A stretch of 63,024 bases of DNA from the NCBI GenBank assembly GCA_023953695.1, contig JAMLJG010000017.1:1-63024 (forward strand). The letters are read 5' to 3'. Positions 8,072-17,716 of the stretch are shown here, piece by piece (the stretch's first letter is position 1; every line of letters starts with the position of its first letter). The notes under the pieces were generated by a model. That model worked only from the letters and a program-made list of their open reading frames with translations. It had not been told where the DNA came from and ran no database searches. The DNA is from Kiritimatiellia bacterium (lineage in GTDB: Bacteria > Verrucomicrobiota > Kiritimatiellia > CAIVKH01). The position numbers and the translations under genes were made by a program.

Positions 8072-10699
8072 TCAGTAGTCGTGCCGCCATTTTAGCCCGA
8101 TGCCTTCGCGAATGCGTGGGCTCGATTCCGTGCTCAGAATCAGCGAGGGCGTCAGCTCGACCTCCACCGTGATCACATCGGCCGCGCTGCCGAGACTCTT
8201 CTCGCCCTCCACATACACATTGCGCCCAACATACTTGCCGACGCTGATCGCGGAAATCCCCTCGCTCCCCTCGCTCTGAACCAATTCCAACTGGTCCACA
8301 CGAAGCAGCGATTGACCGCGCTCCAGCACCTCCACCGTGCGCCCGCGCCCGCGCAACAGGCTCAGTCCGTGCGCGAGGCTCACGGCCTGAAAGACACTGA
8401 TTCGATCCGTTGAGCGCCCGAACAACAGGCGCGAGAGAATCTCATCGGGCGGATAGGCGGGATCGGACTCGAGCCGCAAGACAAGGTCATCCACCAAGCC
8501 GGCCGCGTAGAGCCAGGCCTGCATGTCACCCGCGCGACTGGAAGCGGTCAAATCCAGTGAAGGGCTGGGCGGCCAACGCCCGTCGAGAGAAAGGACAGCG
8601 CGATCCAGCAGAAAGCGACGCCCTAGAAACAGGAAGTATCCGCGCTCGACGGAAATCGGCCCCTGAATGCGAGGCGCAGATGCGTTGCCATTCACGCGCA
8701 AATCCGCGCGCCAGATCGAGTCCAGCCCCCGCCCATATACGTGCATATCTCTCCCCCGCAACGCGACATCCAAGGTGAGTGTGTCCAACCAGCTCGTCCG
8801 ATCCGCCTCAACCACGGATTCTTCCTCCAAGGCCGCAATGGGGAGCTGCGGAATGCGGGGGAGAGAGGGGCGCAACTGGAGTTCGGCATCCACAAGGTCA
8901 ACCCGCCCCGTGACGGAAAGGGCGGAGGGTCGTCCGGCCACGCCGACGCGACCATCGAACCGCACCCGATTCCCCTCTCGGCGGAAAAGCGTTGCCCGAC
9001 TCAAATGGAGCTGCGCTTGAAGCGGAAAGCCTTCTGCGGGTTTGAATAGAATCGAACCCTCGAGCGATATCCTCCCGCCCTCGCCGTCGTCCGCCGCCGC
9101 TTCGCGGATAATCAAACGATCCTGGTTGCCCTGAAGCACGAGGCGAATGTTCTCCAAAACAGTCCCGCTCTCCGGGTATTCCGCGCGCGCATCGCGCAGG
9201 ATGATTTTTCCTCGCACGAGAGGCTCCGACCCCTTGCCGCCCACCTCAATGTCCCCTTTGAGATTCCCGACAAGTTCCGCACCGCGCAAATCCGCGTATG
9301 ATCCCGCCTCCTCCAAATCGAGCGCAAATGCCAATTGCCCCTCGATCGGATCCTCTGGATCCATCCCGAAATCGCTCCCGTCCAGCGGCAGGCGAACGGG
9401 CAGCGAGAGGGCCGCCGTGACCGGTTCGCGAGTCAATCCCACCAGCGATGCGCCGACGCGCAAGACGCCGGACGAAGCAATGGCATTCGCGGAGAATTGC
9501 GCCGGGTTCAATTGAAACGCGTTATGCAAACGCGGCTGAACATTGGAGCCGATCAATGCAAAGCGCCACACCGGATCGCTCCGCGATCCCACCACAGAAA
9601 CACTCGCGCGCGCCGTGCCTGCGAGGAAATAGTCGGACAGGCGCGAATGAGCGAGCTCGACAGGAAGCAATCGAAAAGAAGCATCCACCTCGGCAGGGGA
9701 GAAACGGCCCGCAGACTCCACCGAACAGCCCAGCGCTTCCCATTCAGCATTCTCCCACCGCACACCGCCGCCACTCCCGTGCAGAGTAAAGGGACGCAGC
9801 ACGCGCCATTCCTCGCCGCGCCACGCGCCACGGGCGGAGGCAATTCGTACATCCATATTGCTTCCGACAACCGTGCCACTCCCCTCGGCGCGAGCCAGCG
9901 CGATGCCGTAGGGCGTCGCATCATCCAACGCAAACGAAAAATTGACCGACCTCTCTTCATCCCACCGGAAATCAGCCGTGCAGGCCCCGCGCCCCAACGA
10001 GCCGGCATCCAGCGCCTTTTCGAATATCGGCGGATTGGTGAACGCGACCGCGAGGTGGATTTCGCGAGAAGGCCTCCACTCGCCTGCGCCCCGCACGACC
10101 AGCCCATCCGCAGTCGCGCGATGAATCGCGAATGAGAGATTCGTCTCACTCGAACGCGCCGAAACTTCTCCCTCAACCGCCGCGCCGCGCCACAGCCCCG
10201 TTGCGACACCCTCTGCCGCCCAGCTCGCCCCGCGCCAATGAAAACTGCCGCGCGCGGAAAGTGTCACCGGATCACCCAGAACATCCATGGGCAAATGCAG
10301 CGCGTCGGCTTGCAGATGCTGTATCCAGATTTCCGGGCGATTCGATCGCGTCTCCGCATTCGAATCGGAATCCCCATCCGGCCACCGCGCAACCGTCACC
10401 GCGCGGGCGGTCACAAAGCGAGCTGTGATTCTTCTCTGCAACAGGGGCCTGCCCTGAAGCGTCCACGAAAGCATTTCGACCTTTGCCCAGACACCGTTCG
10501 TATCCCGAAGCTCTAGGAGCGCCAATTGCCCGCTGAAGGGAAGATGGCCGGACAACCCTTCAATGCGAAGGATCTCGGGCAGGCGCGCCTGAATCCAGCG
10601 CTCCAGCCGCGCATGGCCCGACTCGGCGCGAAGCAGCCATCCGACCCACGCAACCCCTGCCGCGAGCGCGATCACGAGAATGAACCCTGCTCTCTTCAT
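8072..10699 (-). CDS. tamB: Translocation and assembly module protein TamB (DUF490)
   Basis: An 875-residue inner-membrane-anchored periplasmic protein. One N-terminal hydrophobic helix (about residues 3-22) is followed by a long beta-rich rod and the characteristic DUF490 C-terminus, from the phrase YFLFLGRRFLLDRAVLSL onward through SVGKYVGRNVYVEG to the terminal KWRHDY. TamB-family proteins bridge the envelope and are implicated in outer-membrane protein insertion and phospholipid transport. It is shorter than the roughly 1,250-residue Escherichia coli protein, as is common outside Proteobacteria. The ATG at 10699 overlaps the tamA stop as TGATG, so translation is coupled and the pair acts together. 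Confidence 0.9.
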   Translation of the reverse strand: MKRAGFILVIALAAGVAWVGWLLRAESGHARLERWIQARLPEILRIEGLSGHLPFSGQLALLELRDTNGVWAKVEMLSWTLQGRPLLQRRITARFVTARAVTVARWPDGDSDSNAETRSNRPEIWIQHLQADALHLPMDVLGDPVTLSARGSFHWRGASWAAEGVATGLWRGAAVEGEVSARSSETNLSFAIHRATADGLVVRGAGEWRPSREIHLAVAFTNPPIFEKALDAGSLGRGACTADFRWDEERSVNFSFALDDATPYGIALARAEGSGTVVGSNMDVRIASARGAWRGEEWRVLRPFTLHGSGGGVRWENAEWEALGCSVESAGRFSPAEVDASFRLLPVELAHSRLSDYFLAGTARASVSVVGSRSDPVWRFALIGSNVQPRLHNAFQLNPAQFSANAIASSGVLRVGASLVGLTREPVTAALSLPVRLPLDGSDFGMDPEDPIEGQLAFALDLEEAGSYADLRGAELVGNLKGDIEVGGKGSEPLVRGKIILRDARAEYPESGTVLENIRLVLQGNQDRLIIREAAADDGEGGRISLEGSILFKPAEGFPLQAQLHLSRATLFRREGNRVRFDGRVGVAGRPSALSVTGRVDLVDAELQLRPSLPRIPQLPIAALEEESVVEADRTSWLDTLTLDVALRGRDMHVYGRGLDSIWRADLRVNGNASAPRIQGPISVERGYFLFLGRRFLLDRAVLSLDGRWPPSPSLDLTASSRAGDMQAWLYAAGLVDDLVLRLESDPAYPPDEILSRLLFGRSTDRISVFQAVSLAHGLSLLRGRGRTVEVLERGQSLLRVDQLELVQSEGSEGISAISVGKYVGRNVYVEGEKSLGSAADVITVEVELTPSLILSTESSPRIREGIGLKWRHDY

Positions 10700-12459
10700 C
10701 AAAAGGACTGCCCCAAGCTCAGATAGAATTGATAGCGCTTGTCAAAATCAGGTCGGCGATTCAGCGGGAACCCAATATCCGCGCGCAACGGGCCCACCGC
10801 CGTGAAATAGCGCAGCCCCAGTCCCGTGCCCCACCGCAGCGACTCGCTATCGTCCAGCGATGGCGAGGCAAACGCCGTGCCACCGTCCAAGAACAACACC
10901 AGCCCCAGCGCGCGCGAAACCTGGGCGCGCAACTCGGCGGATGTTTCGAGCAAGCCCCGCCCACCGCGCGGATCGCCATCTTTTAGCGGGCCAACGGTCT
11001 GAAATGCGTAGCCGCGCACCGAGCTGCCACCGCCTGCATAAAAGCGCTCGTCAGCCGGCACTCGATCTTCGCCCTGCCCCGAAATCGAGCCGGCCGTCAC
11101 ACGGCTCGCAAGCACCCATGTGCGGTCGCGATTCAATTTTTGATAGCGATTGAGTGTGAGAACCGTCTTGAGAAACCCGCGATTTTCCTCCTCGAGATTC
11201 ACAAAAGGCTCCACATGCGCGAACATCCGGTGGCCGTGGCGCGGGTCCAGCAAATTGCCGCTCGTGTTCCAATCGAGTTCAAGGGGATAGGACAGAAAGA
11301 CGTAGTTGTTCTCTTCCTCAAACTGGCTGACATCGCTGAGCTGAAACCCAACCCCCGCGCGGGCCCACAGCGTCTGTCGCCACTCGCGCTCCAACTGCGC
11401 CAAGGCGCGCACGTTTCGACTGTCATACGCTTCGCGCTCTTCATCCATCGCGCGCACGCTCAACACCAATTGCTGCCTCGGCGCGCCAAACTGCGGGAGG
11501 GCCAGACGCCCCTCTCCCGAAATCGCGGATTCGCCAACATCCACGGTCAGGCGAAGCCGCTCACCGTGACCGTGCGCATTGCGGTGCTCCCACTCCAGAC
11601 GCGCGCCCGCCCCATCATCTGTTGCATAGCGAACGCCTGCGGCGATCGTGCGCGGGCGCCGCTCGCGCAGGGCGAGGGCAACCGGCAGACGCCCTTCCTC
11701 ATTCAACGCGGCGGCGGGCGTCACATTCACACTGGAGAAGAGAGAGAGTCGGATGAGGCGATTGCGCGTCTCGCTCAGTTCTTCAGGATTAAACCGCTCT
11801 CCCTCAGGCAACGTCAGTTCGTTGCGAACAAATCCCTCTGAGACCCGGACAAGCCCCGTGATCGAAGTCATCCCCCAAACAGCGGCGGGACCCGGGTCCA
11901 ACACGAGTTTCGCGTTGAGCCGGTGCTGCGCCATGTCCGGATCATAGTTGCGCGCCACCCAACGCGGGAAAGGAAACCCCTGCCGCCGAACATACGCGAG
12001 GCACTCCTCCTCAGCAGCCAGCAGCGATGCCGCATCCGCAAACCTTCCTCGCCTAAACCCGAACCGGTTCAAGGGGGGTAGCGAAACCGAACCCGCATCC
12101 ACCGTCACATCGCCCAACCGATAGCGTGGGCCCGGATTCAAATGAAACACCACGCGGCGCGGCGGCGAGGTGACAACCTGCGCGGTCGGCTCCGCGCTGT
12201 AGTAGCCCGCAGAGCGCAAAATGGCAGTGACCGTCGGCAAATCGCGCTCGGCGCGGCGACGCAACAGCATTTCCGTCGGCGGTGGATACATCCGCAAGGT
12301 GTACGTCTCCGCACTGTCTCGAAGCAACAATCGCATCCCCCACTCCGGCACATCTCGAAAGCGGATCTCATAGCGATAGGGCGCGTCGGCAAACGCCAGC
12401 GTTGCCGTCAGCGCAAACCACGCGAAATACAGACCCCTACTCTTCCGTCTCACAATCAT
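10699..12459 (-). CDS. tamA: TamA/BamA-family outer-membrane assembly protein
   Basis: A 586-residue Omp85-family protein. It has a signal peptide (residues 1-25 ending AFADA), three POTRA-like repeats over roughly residues 30-240, and a 16-strand-type barrel from about 270 to the end, with the conserved GGGSSVRGY loop and a terminal Phe (LGQSF). Its stop overlaps the tamB start, the usual tamA-tamB order. The chosen ATG gives the best signal peptide; a GTG eight codons upstream is an alternative. It should sit in the outer membrane and insert barrels or support TamB-dependent lipid traffic. Confidence 0.9.
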   Translation of the reverse strand: MIVRRKSRGLYFAWFALTATLAFADAPYRYEIRFRDVPEWGMRLLLRDSAETYTLRMYPPPTEMLLRRRAERDLPTVTAILRSAGYYSAEPTAQVVTSPPRRVVFHLNPGPRYRLGDVTVDAGSVSLPPLNRFGFRRGRFADAASLLAAEEECLAYVRRQGFPFPRWVARNYDPDMAQHRLNAKLVLDPGPAAVWGMTSITGLVRVSEGFVRNELTLPEGERFNPEELSETRNRLIRLSLFSSVNVTPAAALNEEGRLPVALALRERRPRTIAAGVRYATDDGAGARLEWEHRNAHGHGERLRLTVDVGESAISGEGRLALPQFGAPRQQLVLSVRAMDEEREAYDSRNVRALAQLEREWRQTLWARAGVGFQLSDVSQFEEENNYVFLSYPLELDWNTSGNLLDPRHGHRMFAHVEPFVNLEEENRGFLKTVLTLNRYQKLNRDRTWVLASRVTAGSISGQGEDRVPADERFYAGGGSSVRGYAFQTVGPLKDGDPRGGRGLLETSAELRAQVSRALGLVLFLDGGTAFASPSLDDSESLRWGTGLGLRYFTAVGPLRADIGFPLNRRPDFDKRYQFYLSLGQSF

Positions 12460-12678
12460 GGACAATGCCACTGGGCGACCCACTACCCGATGGGCGCTAT
12501 CACTCGCACAAAACGCAGCGTGAAGTATTACAGGATGCCGCAGCGGGAGTCACGCACACGGATTCACTTCGCGCGTCGCGTGGCAAAAACACGCAGCAGG
12601 GCATTTTGCCTTGTCAGCGCCCGCGATCGCCTTCATTTTCATGGTGCGTGCGGAGGAGCACAACAAGGAACTCTCATC

Positions 12679-13782
12679 ATGAAGCGACGCTCATTTCTGA
12701 AAACAGCGCTACCGGCAACACTCGCAAGCGGATTTCTGCTCGGTTGCCGCAACGAGCAACAAGCCGCCCCCGGCGTCGTCACGCAGCCGCACATTGACTG
12801 GCGGCTCGCATCCAGCTTTCCGCGCAGCCTCGACACGCTCTACGGCGCGGGCGATTTCTTCTGCAAGCGACTTGCAGAAATGACCGACAATCGCTTCCGC
12901 ATCCGCATCTATCCCGCGGGCGAACTGGTCCCCGGCCTCCAAGTCATGGACGCCGTTCAACAAGGTTCCGTTCAGGTCGGGCAAACCGCGGGATATTACT
13001 ACACGGGGAAAAACCCCGCGCTGGCTTTTGAAACCACCGTCCCCTTCGGCCTGACCATGCGCCAGCAAATCGCATGGCTCACTAAAGCAGGCGGCTACGA
13101 CGAGCTGGGCAAGATCTTTTCCGACTTCAATATCATCCCGTTCTACGCGGGGGGAACGGGCGCCCAGATGGGCGGCTGGTTCCGACGTGAAATCCCCGAT
13201 CTAAAGAGTCTGCATGGCCTCAAAATGCGCATCCCGGGTCTCGGGGGCGAGATCATGAGCCGCCTCGGCGTCACCGTCCAAGTCCTGGCGGGCTCGGACA
13301 TCTACATGGCGCTCGAACGCGGCGCCATTGACGCGACCGAATGGGTCGGCCCGCACGACGACGAAAAGCTCGGCTTCCACAAAATCGCGAAAAATTACTA
13401 CTACCCCGGCTGGTGGGAACCCGGCGCCGCGCTCTCGCTCTACGTCAATCGAAGCGCGTGGGATCAGTTGCCCTCCTCCTATCAAGCGGCATTCAAGTCC
13501 GCCAATGCCGAAGCGGCCCTCCGAATGCTCTCGTCCTACGACGAGCAAAACCCCGTCGCCCTCGCGCGACTCCTCGACCAAGGCGTGCAACTCAAACGCT
13601 TCTCCGACGACACATTGCAAGAGGCCGAAAGGCTCTCCTTTGAGAACATGGAAGAGCATGCGGCCAAAGATGCGACCTACGCTCGCATCTATGCGCACTG
13701 GAAGAAATTCCGCACCGACAGCTTCCGATGGTTCAATACGGCCGAACAGCCCTATCAGGCATTTGCCTTTCCACGCGGCTGA
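12679..13782 (+). CDS. TRAP transporter substrate-binding protein (DctP/TakP type), Tat-exported lipoprotein
   Basis: A 367-residue periplasmic binding protein. The N-terminus has a twin-arginine motif (RRSFLK, residues 3-8) and a lipobox ending LLGC, so it is probably exported folded by Tat and lipid-anchored. The body matches the 2-oxoacid-binding branch of TRAP receptors (TakP-like): KMRIPGLGGEIMSRLG, DATEWVGPHDDEKLGF and NYYYPGWWEPG. In that family the receptor binds pyruvate or other 2-oxo acids; the exact ligand here is inferred. The ATG at 12679 has AAGGA upstream, although the frame stays open far to the left. Its membrane subunits lie 1.4 kb away on the opposite strand. Confidence 0.92.
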   Translation: MKRRSFLKTALPATLASGFLLGCRNEQQAAPGVVTQPHIDWRLASSFPRSLDTLYGAGDFFCKRLAEMTDNRFRIRIYPAGELVPGLQVMDAVQQGSVQVGQTAGYYYTGKNPALAFETTVPFGLTMRQQIAWLTKAGGYDELGKIFSDFNIIPFYAGGTGAQMGGWFRREIPDLKSLHGLKMRIPGLGGEIMSRLGVTVQVLAGSDIYMALERGAIDATEWVGPHDDEKLGFHKIAKNYYYPGWWEPGAALSLYVNRSAWDQLPSSYQAAFKSANAEAALRMLSSYDEQNPVALARLLDQGVQLKRFSDDTLQEAERLSFENMEEHAAKDATYARIYAHWKKFRTDSFRWFNTAEQPYQAFAFPRG

Positions 13783-13839
13783 GGGTCCCCTTCCTGCCCC
13801 CTAATTTTTACGTAAATACTTGCTGGCAATTTTCAGGCG

Positions 13840-15210
13840 ATGCCCTACCGTTCGCTCATGCCTGAAAAAGACTCTCCTGCGTCCGCCGTGCCCTCCTTTT
13901 CCAACCGACTCGGGGCCTGGTTTCTCGATCTTCTATTGATCACAACGCTGCTGACGCTGCCTCTGACTTGGTTTTTCGACCCACTTCGCATCAACTGGGG
14001 CCCGATCCACACCACCATGAGTTGGGGCTGGAAGCCACTCGTCATTCCCCTCCTCCTCCTCGTGGTGCGCCAGGCGCTCCGCGCCAAAGTAAAGTTGACC
14101 AAGAGTTTTCTTTCCACCTCTGCGACCAAGAAGGCGCTGGCCTCCTGGCTCGTCACGTGGGGATTCTTTATGGCAGGAGAAGGCATCCTCGCCCTACTCA
14201 ATGTGAAACCGGAAGCCTCGTCGCCCATTGTCATCCGTGGTGAAGAGGACATAGACACGAAGTTCAAGAAGGGCGACAACAAAGTGATCGAGGATCCGGA
14301 GTTGCTCTGGCGATTCGCGCCGAATGTTCGCTGGGGCGAAATGCACATCAACTCCCTCGGCTTTCGCGATCACGAGTTCACTGCAAATAAACAAACCGGC
14401 GAAATCCGGGTGATCAGCATGGGGGACTCCTGCACAGCCCAAGGAGCCCCGCCGTATAGCACACTCCTCAATGCATTGCTGGAAAAGTCAGCGCCGACGA
14501 CCAACAAGTGGCACGCCTACAACACCGGCGTGTTCGGCTATTCGTCCATGCAGGGAATCCGACAGTTTGAAAAAAGTGTGCGCTCGCTTCACCCCGACGT
14601 CGTCACGCTCTACTACGGATGGAATGATCACTGGCTCTTTGGCAAACCCGATCATCTCCGCATGGCTGTTCGCCTGAGCCCGATGCGCGCCCTGTTTGCT
14701 GACGCCCTTCGCAAAAAACGCTTCTACAACACCATGGCTCGCGTCGCGCGGACCCCGCAACTCATGGACTCCTCAGCAAAAGAGGGCGAGCTGGATTACC
14801 GCGTGCCGCCCAACATTTACGAAGCAACCCTGAAAGAGTTCGTCTCCGAAATCCGCGAACTGGGCGCTGTTCCTCTGCTCATTACGGCCCCTAGCCGAAA
14901 GCTAACGGATGCCATCGTTCGCTCGGGCCACGCCCACGACAAGACCGAGGCCGATAGAGCGCACATCGAGTATGTTGAGATCACCCGCAAAGTTGCGCGT
15001 GAGACAAACACTCCCCTGCTCGACCTCGCTGCCATCATGCAGGCTCCTGAATATGATGCGCTCTTCCTAGGCGACGGCATCCACTTCGAACAGGAAGGCC
15101 TCCAATTCATCGCTCAGCAAATCCACGCGAAGTTGATGGAACTCGGCGTCGCAGGCTATTTCAACAACACCTCGTCCACCAATCGCAACTCCGTCGCAAA
15201 GGTGCCCTAA
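13840..15210 (+). CDS. Membrane-anchored SGNH/GDSL hydrolase
   Basis: A 456-residue protein with hydrophobic helices near residues 25-46, 66-78 and 100-120, then a soluble SGNH domain. Block I is ISMGDSCTAQG with nucleophile S197, block III is YYGWNDHW (G260, N262), and block V is GDGIHF with D412 and H415, so the catalytic set is complete. Such hydrolases remove acetyl or acyl groups from glycans or lipids. The N-terminal membrane part suggests work at the cell surface. It lies between the TRAP receptor and the convergent TRAP permease genes, so it may belong to the same uptake locus, but no direct link can be shown. Confidence 0.85.
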   Translation: MPYRSLMPEKDSPASAVPSFSNRLGAWFLDLLLITTLLTLPLTWFFDPLRINWGPIHTTMSWGWKPLVIPLLLLVVRQALRAKVKLTKSFLSTSATKKALASWLVTWGFFMAGEGILALLNVKPEASSPIVIRGEEDIDTKFKKGDNKVIEDPELLWRFAPNVRWGEMHINSLGFRDHEFTANKQTGEIRVISMGDSCTAQGAPPYSTLLNALLEKSAPTTNKWHAYNTGVFGYSSMQGIRQFEKSVRSLHPDVVTLYYGWNDHWLFGKPDHLRMAVRLSPMRALFADALRKKRFYNTMARVARTPQLMDSSAKEGELDYRVPPNIYEATLKEFVSEIRELGAVPLLITAPSRKLTDAIVRSGHAHDKTEADRAHIEYVEITRKVARETNTPLLDLAAIMQAPEYDALFLGDGIHFEQEGLQFIAQQIHAKLMELGVAGYFNNTSSTNRNSVAKVP

Positions 15211-15235
15211 CCCCCTGCCCCTCCAGCGCGGCGGA

Positions 15236-16561
15236 TCAGTGGCTTCCAGCCACCAACTCCGGAAAGAAGAAGAGCGCCGACAGCGCTAGGATTTGGATGA
15301 TGATGAACGGAATCACGCCGCGATACATCTCCGTCGTCTTGATTTCTGCAGGCATCACGCCGCGCAAGTAGAACAGCGCAAAGCCAAACGGCGGCGTGAG
15401 GAAGGAGGTCTGCAAATTCATGGCCAGCATCACGCCAAACCAAACCATGTTGATATCCAATGCGTGAGCAGCGGGCAGAACAAGGGGCACAATGATGAAG
15501 CAAATCTCGAAGAAATCTATGAAGAAGCCCAGCCCAAACACGACGAGATTCACCACCAACAGAAACCCGATGCGCCCCCCCGGCAAATTCGTCAGCACGT
15601 CTTCCATCCAGATATCGCCGTGCAACCCTCGAAAAACCAGCGAAAACACGGTCGAGCCGATCAGCAGCATCATGACCATGGATGTCAACCGAACCGTCGC
15701 CATCGCGCTTTCGCTCACCACGCGGCGCGACAAACGCCGCTGCATCGCAGCGAGCGCCATCGCGCCCACCGCCCCGAGCGCACCGGCTTCGGTCGGCGTT
15801 GCAACACCCGCGAAGATACTGCCGAGCACCACGAGAATCAGCGAAAGCGGCGGCACCAGCGTGCGCATCACGCGGAACGCAAGCGCCCAGCCCCGCTCGC
15901 CGCATTCTTCCGGCGGCAGCGCGGGCGCAAGAGCGGGGCGCAACCAGGCCACAAAGCCCGCATACACCGCATAACTCGCCGCCAACAACAAACCCGGAGC
16001 CATCGCGCCCAGAAACAAATCCCCAACCGATGCTCCCAACTGATCGCCCAGCACCACGAGAACAATGCTCGGCGGGATGATCTGCCCCAGTGTCCCCGAG
16101 GCCGCAATGATGCCCGTCGAGAGCGATCGGCTATACCCATAGCGCATCATCACCGGCAGCGAAATCATGCCCATTGCCACAACCGATGCGCCAATCACTC
16201 CCGTCGCCGCCGCCAGCAGTGCCCCCACGAGAACCACGGCAAACGCCAGCCCGCCTCGCATCCGCCCAAAGAGGGCGCCAATCGTCTTGAGCAAATCTTC
16301 CGCGAGGCGACCCTTCTCCAGCACCGTCCCCATCAGGATGAAAAAGGGCACCGCGAGCAACACATAGTTCGACATGAATCCGAATATCCGCTCCGGGAGC
16401 ACCATGAGAAAATGCCAATCAAAATAGCCCAGCGCGATGCCGATGGCGGCAAACACCAGCGCCGTTCCACCGAGCGTGAACGCCACCGGAAACCCGGAGA
16501 AAATGAGGGCAATCGTGACGATGAACATCACCGGCCCCAGCCATTCACCCGGGGCGCTCAC
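15236..16561 (-). CDS. dctM: TRAP transporter large permease (DctM)
   Basis: A 441-residue polytopic membrane protein with about 11-12 hydrophobic segments across its whole length. Typical DctM signatures include PFFILMGTVLEKG near residue 95, GTLGQIIPPSI near 155, GVATPTEAGALG near 255 and LTPPFG near the C-terminus. It is the transport channel of a sodium-driven TRAP system. It starts inside the dctQ stop (ATGA overlap), so the two subunits are made together. It is convergent with the SGNH hydrolase gene. Confidence 0.95.
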   Translation of the reverse strand: MSAPGEWLGPVMFIVTIALIFSGFPVAFTLGGTALVFAAIGIALGYFDWHFLMVLPERIFGFMSNYVLLAVPFFILMGTVLEKGRLAEDLLKTIGALFGRMRGGLAFAVVLVGALLAAATGVIGASVVAMGMISLPVMMRYGYSRSLSTGIIAASGTLGQIIPPSIVLVVLGDQLGASVGDLFLGAMAPGLLLAASYAVYAGFVAWLRPALAPALPPEECGERGWALAFRVMRTLVPPLSLILVVLGSIFAGVATPTEAGALGAVGAMALAAMQRRLSRRVVSESAMATVRLTSMVMMLLIGSTVFSLVFRGLHGDIWMEDVLTNLPGGRIGFLLVVNLVVFGLGFFIDFFEICFIIVPLVLPAAHALDINMVWFGVMLAMNLQTSFLTPPFGFALFYLRGVMPAEIKTTEMYRGVIPFIIIQILALSALFFFPELVAGSH

Positions 16562-17121
16562 AACGCGGAATCCTTCCGCGGCGACATCGTCTTTCCGGCA
16601 AACATCGTCTCAATCAGACGCGCGACGTTCACCAGCGCCTGCACAAGCAGCAGAAGAAACGCGACTGGAACAGCGGTCTTAATCGGCCAACGCGGCAAAC
16701 CACCCGGATCGGGAGAACCTTCCCAAATCGCCCACGAATCGCGCACCGAACCCCACGAAGACCAGATCAAAAGGATACAAACTGGCACAGTGAAAAGCAG
16801 GGTGCCAACCAAATCAATCCACGCGCGGCGTCGCTCCGAGAGTCGGCCGAACAAGACATCCACCCGCACGTGCGCATCGTCGCGCAGCGCCACAGTGGAA
16901 CCGAACAAGAAGATCAGCGCGAACAAGTACCACTGCAATTCAATCCACGCATTGGAACTCAAGGCGATACCCGTAAAGCGACCGGTGTAGCGCAGCAATG
17001 CATTGCCCGCGCCAATTAGGGTGACCACAATCACCAGAAACGCAGTCGTGCGGCCCAACGCATCACTCAATAAATCCATCGCCCGAGGCCGCCGGGCATC
17101 CGTCGGTTTTTCACACTCCAT
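16558..17121 (-). CDS. dctQ: TRAP transporter small permease (DctQ)
   Basis: A 187-residue membrane protein with four hydrophobic segments (about residues 27-45, 63-80, 104-122, 147-166) and the DctQ-like mid region ALRDDAHVRVDVL. The small subunit helps stabilise DctM and engage the binding protein. Translation is coupled to dctM by a 4-bp overlap. An ATG at 17079 (residue 15) is a possible alternative start. The binding protein gene is on the opposite strand beyond the hydrolase, which is an unusual split for a TRAP locus. Confidence 0.9.
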   Translation of the reverse strand: MECEKPTDARRPRAMDLLSDALGRTTAFLVIVVTLIGAGNALLRYTGRFTGIALSSNAWIELQWYLFALIFLFGSTVALRDDAHVRVDVLFGRLSERRRAWIDLVGTLLFTVPVCILLIWSSWGSVRDSWAIWEGSPDPGGLPRWPIKTAVPVAFLLLLVQALVNVARLIETMFAGKTMSPRKDSAL

Positions 17122-17267
17122 GCTGTGCGAGAGTTCACCACTTGCGCCCGCGGTTCAAGTGAAAATCAAAATGGATTCGCCCCGCACACAGTTCGCCGAA
17201 AAACTGCGCGCTTCCCACCCTCCCACTCCACCTGCTACAGTTCCCTCACTCACTTCAGGAGGAATGT

Positions 17268-17705
17268 ATGAAGTCTTGCCGGTGGATTGGGTTCGTCTGT
17301 CTCTGCCTCGCGCTCTCATCAATCTCACTCTCAGCCTGCAATTCAAGCAGCAACGACGACGACAACGACAGCGACAACAATTCCTCCGCGGCATCCACCA
17401 ATGTCCATGTGGATGGCGTCTTTTCAGGCAAACGAGAAAATGCAAATGGACAAGCCTCTGTCGCATTCAACTTCAATCAGAGCGGCAGCATGCTGACCGG
17501 ATCCTACACCGATAGCAGCCTCGGCAATGGCGTGGTCTCCGGCCACATCGAGGGCGACGATGTCGAGTTCTCAACCGTGATGTCGTCTGGCGGCATCGTG
17601 GTCGAATGGGTCGGCCAAGCGACGGCCGACGGCGCGCATCTGAGTGGCACATGGAATATCGTCGTGGGCAGCAGCGCGAATGGCTCATGGACGGCTGCTC
17701 GCTGA
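17268..17705 (+). CDS. Small putative lipoprotein with Asn/Asp/Ser-rich linker
   Basis: A 145-residue protein. The signal peptide ends in a lipobox (LSAC, Cys at residue 24), followed by an acidic Asn/Asp/Ser linker (residues 25-42) and a roughly 100-residue beta-rich domain full of Gly, Ser and Thr (SGSMLTGSYTD, GHIEGDDVEFS, GAHLSGTW). These Gly-Thr/Ser repeats resemble small beta-barrel lipoproteins. The ribosome site AGGAGGA just before the ATG is one of the strongest in the window. It sits 11 bp before the thioesterase start and may share its transcript. Function unknown. Confidence 0.8.
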   Translation: MKSCRWIGFVCLCLALSSISLSACNSSSNDDDNDSDNNSSAASTNVHVDGVFSGKRENANGQASVAFNFNQSGSMLTGSYTDSSLGNGVVSGHIEGDDVEFSTVMSSGGIVVEWVGQATADGAHLSGTWNIVVGSSANGSWTAAR

Positions 17706-17716
17706 CCGCGTGGCCG

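Noticed and set aside
15293..16990. Long plus-strand frame of 565 codons rich in His and Arg
   Set aside because: It is antisense to dctM and dctQ, whose motifs are clear; composition is typical of a GC-rich shadow frame.
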